Source: Salisapilia sapeloensis
Lineage: Eukaryota > Oomycota > Peronosporomycetes > Peronosporales > Salisapiliaceae
Reading direction: 5' to 3'
Length of the DNA stretch: 64,000 bases
NCBI GenBank assembly: GCA_023334545.1
Contig: JAADVB010000055.1
Location: forward strand, 23,996-87,995
Position 1 is the stretch's first letter. Each line of letters opens with the position of its first letter. The notes under the pieces were generated by a model that saw nothing but the letters and a program-made list of their open reading frames with translations, did not search any database and was not told where the DNA came from. Made by a program: the position numbers and the translations under genes. Of this stretch, positions 1-9,165 are shown in pieces.

Positions 1-2846
1 GCATTCCCTGAATCCGCCTCATATCCGCAAAGTACAAGTTGTTTTTGCTGTAGCACTCTCTCGCGAGCGACACACAGTTATTTAATGACTTCAGTGCACC
101 AGATACGTCGCCGTCGTGATACAAGATATCGACCATCCTCAAATATGTTTCCAACAGGAGAGGATGGCTTTTACCCAAATGCCAGTTTGCTGCAGACACT
201 GCTTTGGCATACTGCTCCTTCGATCTATTAATGTCACCTTTTGAATGCTCCAAACGCATCGACATTGTCAGTGGAAGTACTCGCTCGGCGTTATTGAGTG
301 GCGAGTCATCGATTGCAAGTTTCAAGAAGTGAGTCGTTTGATCTATCAGACCCAATTGCTGACTCAAGTCTGCAGCAGAGGTTAGAAGAGAGCAGATAGA
401 TGCTGTGCGTTCATCACGAGGAGATGTGTCTGCAATCGCAAGCTGAAATTTGACACACGCAAGTGCCATGTCGAGATTGCCTTCAGTTTTCATTGAAGGG
501 ATCGACGCAATCTTTCTTTCGCACGCTGCGCTCGTGCGTAATGGCATCGTCGTGATTGGAATGATACCTTTGAGGACATTTGGGTCAACGGGAAGTTTAG
601 AATTAAAATCAAAGCTGGTCACGTCACGAAGCTTGATGCCAAGGTGATACTGCAATGCGAGTAATAATTGCGGAGGGTGTATTAATTCCCCTCTTTCGAT
701 GATCTCCATTGTCAAAGAGTTTGGTTGTAGGCTGAACTTGCCCGTTGTATGAGGCAACAGACGAGTGCTCCACAATTGCTTGCTATCCTTTGTCTGCATC
801 GCCATAACTTTGTTAAGAAAAGAAACGGTAGACTTCTTGACCTCTTTCTGCAAATCTGACGCGCGCCATCGACGTTTATTTTCCTCGATAGCATGCTTCT
901 TTAAAATGAGAGAGCGAAGTACGCGACGATACTCCACCTTGCACACTCTCGCCAGCATCTCCGTTGCCAAAAGTCTACGCGCATGCTTCAACTTTGCCGT
1001 CTCAAAGCATCGTCCAAGATGGCGAGCATTTACACCCTCGTTGTGAAGTAAATTTACGAGGGCTTTTGTATCAAACAAAGGAGTCGGTGTGTGCGCTTCC
1101 AAATGAGCGATAACGTTTGGTATGGCAACCTGGTGAAGATAGTCACTACTGCTTTTCACATTGGTTTCCTCGTCGGAAGCTAATGACGTACCAAATCGAG
1201 TAACCAGCTCCAGGCGTTGCCTCCAGATACGAGGGTCTTGACCGGACGAGTCATCCTCATGTGCTAAAGAAGACCAATCAGGAGGGGCAATATCTCCGAC
1301 ATTCTGAATTGCAATTTCATCATAGTCTGGTGAAAACCCGATCGTAGCAGGAGTGCTAAGCTCGGAAACGGAATCATCGCTTTTGCTAGGAATAGCAACC
1401 GTGCCAATTTCTTTAAGGACATAAGCTAGTTGTCTCTCAGTGTCTCCTTTGCGTCGAGAACGTTGGGGGGTAGGAAGTTCTTGGCGAGCACTGCGAATTT
1501 GCTGTGTTGGAAAGCCAAATACGAAGGCCCGGAATCCAAGGTAGTCTACACAGCATTGGAGTGGAACGTAAAGGTTTGTATCCTTGCTCTGGATAGTCTC
1601 GTGAAGCCACTTGACCGCTCGCATCTCATTACCGAGTAACTTCCGAAGTGCTTCACCAACGGAAGTATGAGGCTCATAGAGTATGTAAGCGGTTAGACCG
1701 TTATTCACGAACTTCTGGAGGTGCTTGTGAAGAACCTGAATGCGAGGCATGTCGTCGGTTGCAAGGAACTGGTCGTTAGACATATCGAGAGGAATTAAAC
1801 GTTTCATGTTTCCATCCGCAACCATTTCCTCCACGATCTGGGTCACAAGTTGTTCTGCAGACTCTCGAAAGGATGACAAGATGGCCGAAACAGAGATGCC
1901 ATGGGTCAGCGTCGACTCCAGTTCTCCATCACTTGATATACGTAATGTAGCTCGCAGCTTTTGGCAGGTGTTCAGGGGTCTATCAAGTGTAGACAACGCA
2001 CTAGACGATGCAGAAGGCCGACTGCGTGTGCTAGTGTAAGAAGATGTATCCTGCTGATTTTGAGGCTGCGAAATCACGGACTCTTTCGATTCATAAGACG
2101 GTTTCCTGAATGAGCGTCGAGGGAGGCACATCGATCGCGTGCTCTCGGGCCTACGCAAAGCTTCAAATTGATTTTCTTGAGACTCATATACTAGCTTTAG
2201 TGATTCCAGAAAACGTTCGCGCTGGATTTTGCCTGTTGTTCTATCCTGGACACGCTGCGAAAACTCTGTCGGATCGCCTTCATAGCGAATGGACTTGAGA
2301 AGCTCTTCCAAATGACTCGGCTCCGCCTGGTTCGTTTGGCTGTGCGCAATGTCATTAAAAGCCTTGTTTGCTGCACGAAGCTTGCCTGCGATACCAGGAT
2401 TAACGTGAAATGTTTTGTCTTTCGTCATCTGTAATCGCTCTTCGAAAGCTTGTTTCCATTCTAGCTGTTCTTTGTCTGATGCGCAAGCGAACGAGGTCGT
2501 TTTCGTCGGTCTTCCGGTCGACCGATCTGTCGAAATGAGCTGAATGATAAATCGGCCATCGACTTTTTTCGGCTCAGCCGAAACAAGGTTGTACTCGGCG
2601 AGCTCCAGAGTGTCCTGCTGACGAAGTGTCGGCGTCAGAGTGAAGCGGGATTGATCGGACGCCATTGGGAAGTACTTAAGTATGGTCCCATCGAGATGCA
2701 CCCACTTCTCTTTCCATCGAGGACCCAAGAAGGTCGACGAGAGCTACGCATTGTAATCAATACGTGAGCGCATGAGATAAATGGTATTTAAATGGATGGT
2801 GTATAGCTACCTTGTAAAGCTTCCCCGACTTTGGTTCTGCTGTCAT
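1..2846 (-). CDS. PH domain plus CLU (clustered mitochondria)-like protein, C-terminus off the left edge
   Basis: Two exons: 2811-2846 and an open exon from 2743 to the edge, joined in phase 0 across a GT-AG intron (2744-2810). The first 110 or so residues form a PH domain: GKLYK, then WKEKWVHLDG, closing with a DKEQLEWKQAF helix. The middle resembles the CLU domain (VDYLGFRAFVFG) and the central CLU region (NEGVNARHLGR near residue 575, then an EMLARVCK helix). The C-terminus has TPR-like helices (LRMVDILYHDGDVSGALKSL) and is still open at base 1, so at least 926 residues exist. CLU proteins bind mRNAs of nuclear-encoded mitochondrial proteins and affect mitochondrial distribution. A PH domain at the front suggests membrane lipid binding (inference). 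CLU proteins known to me lack it. Function is confident only at domain level. Confidence 0.72.
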
Positions 2847-3272
2847 GGGTAGAAAGGGCAAATGATGGGAGGCTGCAAGCAAAGAGTGGTTTCTGACGAA
2901 AGGTGTTTCAAGTTAGGAGCGCTCAAATCCATTTCGGACCTTGAAACGGTTTCCACGTCTATGGTAACTCAATAGTGCACTCTTGTCTAAACTCACACAT
3001 AGAAGATAATCATAGACTCGATCCTCCATATCACCAGTTAATATACTCTTCTGCAGGTTGTGTAGGGTAGAAATCTAAAGTACATCTTAGCTCCATGATG
3101 ACAGTCACAAAAGCCGAGTACGTTTACTATTTCATGGTAACCTACGCTAATTCATATACTTTAGTAAACTTATATGCTTATGATTGGTGTAAATAGACGG
3201 ATATTAGTGCACAGCGTAAATCGTATCTAGAGCGGATCGCCACCTTGACAAAGGAAAAATCTCTTGCGCAGG
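2847..3272. promoter_or_regulatory. Divergent intergenic region, 426 bp
   Basis: This stretch lies between the outward-facing starts of the PH-CLU gene and the FHA gene. It is A+T-richer than either gene and has no convincing open frame. It presumably carries both promoters. I saw no clear initiator match or repeat. Confidence 0.45.
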
Positions 3273-6200
3273 ATGACCAAGGACAACGCGGCGCCCAAGG
3301 CCTGGGCCAGGCTCAAACTAGTCTCCACTTCTGACCATAAGGCCCAGGACGACATCTACCTCCAGTATGGTCTGAATTCAATTGGCAGACGCGAAGGTTT
3401 CTGCGACTACGCCATCCGTCAGCCGATCATCAGTCAAATCGTACGTCCCTTTGCCACACAATCGTCGGTTTGATACAAAGTTTAATGTGCATTCGTCCAG
3501 CATTGCATGGTGAAGCTGGCTGGCTTGGACGAAGCTAAGAATCCGACTGTCTTTCTGCAAGACCGAAGGTAGATGGTCCATTAACTGTAATTTGTCCATA
3601 CGCTTGTGTACTGAGATTGCTTGGTGTAGTCGCCACGGTGTCTACGTGAACGAAGAGCTCGTTGGTAAAGGCAAGACTGTCAAATTGCGGCCTAATATCA
3701 CCGTCCACTTTACCAAGCCAGGCGTCCGCGTGCCAAGTAAAGAGCTTGTGTTATCGAGTGTATCATTCATATTCTAAAATGCGTTTATCTGACACATAGA
3801 CATTGGAGTACTTGCGTACAAGTTTGAGCTGATGTACGCACTCATATTTTAATACTATCCATGTGTTGACTGACAAGAGTACGATGCCCATGAATATAGA
3901 CCAGAGGGATTTTCGCAGGAGAATAGACGTCTGCGCTCTATCGCGGATAAAGCTAGAAATGAACGTCGGAAGCAGACATCTGCAAAGCAGTCCAAGCCTC
4001 AAGAAAAAGCTCCAGCCTCTGCACCTCACGAGACACCATCTGAGGATACGACGGCGTCTGCGCCCCGAAAGGCTAAGGTGCCTCATACGTCGCCACCGAA
4101 ACCTCCTCAGCCCAATCGTCCGCACTCGACTTCGGACACGACAAGCGCTATCTCAGCATCTAAGAGCAAGCCTACGTCTACTAAGAAGAAGACTAGTCCA
4201 GCTAAGGACGCCAACAAGCCTGCGCCAAAGTCATTTGTCACGGATATGATGTCTCGAAAGCGTAAGACGCCAGAAGACGATGAAATGGAGACGCAGGCTC
4301 CGGTGGAGAAGAGACGAAGTGGCGTCCAGCCAAGTACAGTGCCAGCGTCCGAGACGACCGAGGCAAAAGAGGCAACTGCAGCGTCGAATGTAAAAGCTGA
4401 TAAGACCGATGGGCAGGTGAAAAGGGATCTGGAGGTAGACTTGCAGCTGTCGCTGGAGAAAGAATCAGCACTCAAGGAGAAAGTCAAGTCTCTCGAGAAC
4501 AAGAACACGTCTTTAGAGGAACAGATTAAGGCGAACAAGGAGTGGATGAAGAGTCAGGAGAAGCAGATGCAGCTGCAGCGAGAGAGCACCATCGAGTTGG
4601 AAAGCCAAAGTCGGAGTCTGATGAACCGCATAACGGAGATGCAGAATGAGACGATGGAGTTGAGAGAAAAGCTGTCGCATTCGGAGGCTCGAGTGGAACG
4701 ACTGGAGGCGGAGAACGCTGTAATCCGGGAAGAGAAGACTTCTGCGCGCTTGAAACGCTATGAGCTGGAGGACGAGGTACGTGTTATGATTGTTTTGCCT
4801 TTGTTTTATGTATGCAGAATGACTTAAAGGCTCCTAGCTATCGAACCTGTGTCTCAATGGGTGATTTGTATCTGTGTGATAGTTGGCGAGTTTGAAGGAG
4901 GAGCACAAGAAGGAATGGGAGGAGTTGCTCGAGTTCGAAGAGGATGGGAGTCACTAGTACGTTTCATGTAGGAGCGGTTGTGGGTGATGTACTGATGTAA
5001 TCGTATCTTGTAGCAAGAAGAAGTTCTTGAAGGCAAAGCATGATGCAAAGGCAATGCAGAAGCACGTGAACGAACTGCAAGGTCACTTTGACGCGATGGT
5101 GAAACGTCTGCAGGCAATGGATGACGAGGTCTACTCTTCTAGTGAGGACGGTGGCAGTGTGATCGATGACGTGGACGATGCGATGCTCGAGTCGGAAGCT
5201 ACTCTGGAGAATAAGACGTATTTGCTAATGGCCCCTGCTGAAGACAAGAACGAAGGAGAGGACACTAGTAAGCAGAGCATGTCCCGGGGGAAAGATACCT
5301 CTATTGTCATGGGAAAAGAAGAGAAGGATATGAACGCCAAGAGTAAGAGTGTGGTGAAAGATGAAGGCATGTCGTCTGGGGTGGAGCGAGGCGACACGAC
5401 AGAGTGGGATAGCTCAAGCGACTTGAAGAGCAGTGCTGATGTAGACGGTGTGACTGAGTCAAAGGATGAGTCTGCGATGGAGCAAGAGTATTCTGATGAG
5501 CAGATAAAGTCTATAAATGAAGAAGTAGAATCTGATGAACCAAAGACGATGACTGCAGTTAAGGAGGATTCAAAGGATGCAAAGGATGCAAAAGATTTAA
5601 ACGATGAGAGCTCGAATGATGCTTTAGAGATCACTGATGACACCACTGCTCAAGAGACTCCGACTGGCACCACAGCTGAAGAAAAAGCGGTTATCACTAA
5701 GACTACTAAAACGCAGGCTGTCGCTACGAATGCCGTTGCGGAGGTGGACATGGAAACAGAAAATGAGAAGGTGACAGAGGAACATGCAGCAACTGATGCA
5801 CCAGCGAATGCTCCGGCGGACGAGAAGGATCGTCCGACTGCTTCTCATGAGTCAACGGACGATGTGGACATGGCAGATGCTAGCTCCGCAAGTGAGAAAG
5901 CTACAGCACCTATGACTTCTGATGCTGCTGAGACGACGGCTCAGATAGACTACGATGGAACGCAGGTATCTCCTCAGAAGGATCTGATCGAGATCGATAA
6001 CTCGTCCGATGAAGAAGCCTCTCAAAGCGATAACACCAAGGTCGCTGTCTCAATTATAAAGCAGGAGGAGACTCCTGCTGAGGACACAAAGGAGTCGGAC
6101 GCTAGTAAATCGTTGCCACATGACCATAACCAATGTTTGAGCATCGACCTGACGATGGAAGAAAGCGAAAAGGAAAGGCAGGATGAGAATACGCCTCCGA

Positions 6201-6328
6201 CAACGGAGAAGAGCTCTCTGAAAAGTAGTGGTGAGAGAAAAGCTAGTGCAGACGTGGGCGAAAGTCACTGCCGTAGTGAACAGACTGCACTCGAAAGTGA
6301 TGACTCGGAAAATAGCAGAATGGTCTAG
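3273..6328 (+). CDS. FHA-domain, coiled-coil protein with long acidic tail
   Basis: Assembled from several exons with GT-AG introns (about 3440-3500, 3571-3630, 3736-3799, 3836-3922, 4777-4881, 4958-5013). The ATG at 3273 is the first Met in frame. Residues about 10 to 110 form a FHA phosphothreonine-binding domain: GRREGFCDY, HCMVKL, then DRSRHGVYVN, the typical S-R-H-G...V-N loop rebuilt exactly by splicing. A basic low-complexity linker follows, then about 180 residues of heptad coiled coil (LEKESALKEKVKSLENK), then about 430 residues rich in Glu, Asp, Ser and Thr, with SUMO-interaction-like stretches such as LIEIDNSSDEE and LSIDLTMEE. Such a layout fits a nuclear phospho-dependent scaffold, for example in DNA damage or transcription (inference). 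I do not recognise an orthologue. A short direct repeat codes SKDAKDAKD near 5570. Confidence 0.72.
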
Positions 6329-6360
6329 TAACCCAATAGCTTATAATTTTTTTGCTGAAA

Positions 6361-7094
6361 CTAGTTTCGTTTAAAAGCTACAAAGTGCGGGTCTTCGTAT
6401 GGATGTGCGTCGACTCGACTGTACCCTTCAAAGGCTACCATGTCCATCTTGAGCTGAGCGAATGCTTGGCGCTGAATTCGTACGTCGAACGGCAGATAGC
6501 TGCTCCACTATGTTAGGCGGTTATAGGGAAAGAAGGAGTAGTATCGGAAGTACATGAGCTCCAGCGATGATATGGACCGAAATGCATGCTCGTTGACGAT
6601 GGAGATGGGATTCAAGTCGAGTCGACTAGAAAATCACGTACGTGGTGATATGAGGTTGGAGATGGACAGTGATTTGAAGAAGGCTTACATGACTTTAAGG
6701 TCGGTGAGTGGAGTCTTGTCGGTGGAGAAGGATCCGTCTGGAAATCGCTCGTGACCATAGAACATCGACGGGATGACTTTAGTGAATTTGTTCCCCATCA
6801 AGTAGCTAGATGAGTTAATGATGAGACCGGAGAGATGCCGTTATAATGAAAGCAATAAATGTACAGGTGTGTCGTTTCTATAGGAATATTGTCTGGCATG
6901 ACCTAAATTGGAAAATGTCAGGATTAGAACGATTCAATTGAGCACATGATACCGACATTCAAGCCTTTAAAGTCACAATAGACAACCACACGAGTTCGAC
7001 CACTGCAATAGCACTCAGTTGGGCATGCTGCAACTATATTTACAAAGCACATCCATGCTATGAAAGAAACTTTTGCATGCAAAGCGACGGACAT
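6361..7094 (-). CDS. Small secreted leucine-rich repeat protein with LRRNT cap
   Basis: Read on the minus strand from ATG 7094. Residues 1-24 are a hydrophobic signal peptide ending near NIVAA. An LRRNT cysteine cap follows (CPTECYCSG...VVVYCDF). After a splice at about 6900-6957 comes NIPIETTHLYLMGNKFTKVIP, the classic entry into LRRs. Two more introns give RLDLNPIS-IVNEHAF and a closing half-repeat with QAFAQL. The stop is at 6361-6363. Total is about 170 residues with two to three repeats, five exons and introns of about 45 to 65 nt. The frame holds only with these introns. The protein is extracellular (inference from the signal peptide). It lacks a transmembrane helix or kinase, so a ligand-binding or inhibitor-like role is possible but unproven. 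One alternative is that it is decaying. Confidence 0.55.
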
Positions 7095-7196
7095 CCTGCC
7101 TAGACCGTCTGCGACCTTCAAAGATACCAATGACGTAAAGATAGCAACAACACCTGTCGCTATAGTTTTACACATCGAAACAAGAAAGCGAATAGA
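7095..7196. promoter_or_regulatory. 102-bp shared promoter between LRR gene and CWC15
   Basis: Only about 100 bp separate the outward-facing ATGs of the LRR gene (7094) and the CWC15 gene (7197). Both promoters must lie here or inside the neighbouring reading frames. Confidence 0.4.
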
Positions 7197-8146
7197 ATGA
7201 CTACAGCCCATCGTCCGACCTGGCATGCCGCCGTGGGCCAAGAGAACGAAGGTGGATGGCAGTCCGGAGGTAAAGTACACTTGTATACACATGAGAACGT
7301 TTTAGTGCTTCTAGACAGCCTTTCTCGGCACACTTTGCATGGAATCGTGGCTGACTCTGAACCATTTTTCGTTTTGTACAGGCCAAATCAGCCAACAGTT
7401 TTCTTCTCGAGACCTGCCAGCGCACAAGAAGCTCAAGTTCCGGTGAGTTATTATCTACCAGAAAAGCTTAAGTTCATGCGCTCATTCCATCTCTGTTTTA
7501 TAATCGCGTATAGACAAGTGGGCCAAGGAACTGCGAATGAAGTGGAGCTTCGTGACTTACAGGCAGAACTGGAAGATAAAGAGGCCAAGGCTGAAGACGA
7601 GAAACAGCAGGACAAAGAATCAGCTCAAGGTACCTCTTCTTTCTTCATCGTCGACTAAACGATCTTCTCATTTGTGTATTTCTAGTCGAGTTAAAGAGAT
7701 TGGAAGAGAGTAAAAAGCTTTTACTTTTGGGCGATGCCGAAGCAGATGCAAGAGAGTCACAGCTGAAAAACGTCGCGAGTAAATACGATGACGCAGATAT
7801 AGGAGATAGTGACGCTTCGAGTGAATCGGAGAGCGACAGTGATGACGAGGATGAAGAAGCAGAGCTGATGCGCGAGCTCGAGAAGATCAAGAGGGAACGA
7901 CAGGAAGAGAAGGAGAAAAAGGAGGAGGAAGAACGCAGACAGGCAGAGGAAAAGGCGAAAGCAGAGGTGTTGGAAGGGAATCCTCTTACACAGGCGCAGT
8001 CAAGTGCCAAGCTGAAACGTCGGTGGAACGACGACGTCGTGTTCAAAAACCAGTCGCGAGGAGAACCGGAGCTCAAGAAGCGGTTCGTAAACGATACCAT
8101 TCGCAACGACTTCCACCGCCGCTTCCTTAGCAAGTACATTCAGTAG
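7197..8146 (+). CDS. cwc15: Spliceosome factor CWC15 (Cwf15)
   Basis: Four exons with GT-AG introns at about 7272-7382, 7443-7514 and 7632-7685. The N-terminus begins MTTAHRPTW, as in human and yeast Cwc15. It then reads GQISQQFSSRDLPAHKKLKFRQ across the first two junctions, matching the family's SSRDLPSH-K-K-R block. An acidic middle (SDASSESESDSDDEDEE) and a charged helix follow. The end is KRRWNDDVVFKNQ...KKRFVNDTIRNDFHRRFLSKYI, the diagnostic C-terminus. Cwc15 is a component of the Prp19-associated (NTC) activated spliceosome and contacts U6 and Prp8 in the nucleus. Full length for the family, about 215 residues. CWC22, another activated-spliceosome protein, lies 1 kb downstream on the same strand. 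Confidence 0.93.
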
Positions 8147-8191
8147 AAAAAGCCATTCATTTGCATCAAGTCGGTTGTGTTTCTCTGTATT

Positions 8192-8945
8192 TTAGCGGAC
8201 ACGAACGACATCCCTTCCAACGTATTTGGTCGTAAATGTATCTCCTTCTGCATCAGGGATCTTGACGTACTCTCCGTCCTGTTGCATGCCAGTAGGAAGC
8301 TTGAACATGCACGGTCCAATGGGCTTTCCATTTTCGAATCGACCGACGTACGATCCTCCGTCCTTAAAGCACCACTTGCCGTCTGAAAAGTCATGTTTAA
8401 CCCAGTTTCCAACGAGTAGACTCTGGTCTCGGCCGTATTCGTATGTCCCTCGACCTTCGCGAAGACCTTGGACGAACGTGCCACTGAAGATGTCTCCGTT
8501 GGCATAGTTCATGGAGCCTTCGCCATGCATGTTGTTATTTTGCCATTCGCCCTGGTACACGTCTCCATTGGCAAAAGTCATTTTACCAAGACCTTGCTTG
8601 ATGCCATCAACGTAGTTGCCTTCGTACGTCGCGACCACTTGCACTACATGACGAAAGGTGATGCACTGGATTAGAAAAAGGTTGTGGATGGATAGGTACA
8701 TTCGCCATCTTCTGAACGCTCTTGCCATATGTATTTGCCTTGACCTTGCTTTAGCTTGTTGCTGTCGATCGTTCCTTCAAAGATGTCTCCATTTGCGTAT
8801 GATATCTTGACATCACCAGCTCGAGACAAGTAGCGTGTTTCTTCCGGACGATCATCCGTATACTCGACGAGGTATTCCTGTCCAATAAAATGAATTTGGG
8901 ATTATATTTACATCATACATGAATATTTACCGCTTCTTCCGCCAT
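8192..8945 (-). CDS. MORN-repeat protein
   Basis: Three exons. A 15-nt first exon (8931-8945) codes MAEEA. The second runs 8700-8877 and the third 8192-8644. Introns are GT-AG. About six MORN repeats follow the pattern Y-x-G-x-W/F...GxG: YEGNYVDGIKQGLGKMTF, YQGEWQNNNMHGEGSMNY, FSGTFVQGLREGRGTYEY, VGRFENGKPIGP. The protein has no other domain and is about 213 residues long. MORN proteins often act as scaffolds at membranes or in flagella. Which applies here cannot be told. It lies convergent to CWC15 with 45 bp between stops. Confidence 0.8.
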
Positions 8946-9165
8946 TAATAAGTGTCTAGTAGCCTCGTAGTGATGTGCAGTCCAACAAAACTCCAAATCG
9001 CGCTTGCAACCGTTCAAGATCTCCTGATAATTTTGAAACGACGGTGTACCACACTTGTACTTTTTACTTAACACCAATCAAAGCTGAAAAAATATTAATA
9101 CTCGTTCATTATTGGCCGAAAATCGTTTGGAGAGTATCGAACAAAACAACACGACCGAGACCAAG

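Noticed and set aside
5569-5600. Short tandem repeat in the FHA gene as a microsatellite of interest
   Set aside because: Only three imperfect copies coding KDA. An ordinary feature of an acidic tail.
6554-6754. Plus-strand frame of 66 codons over the LRR gene
   Set aside because: The minus strand carries an interpretable LRR sequence here.
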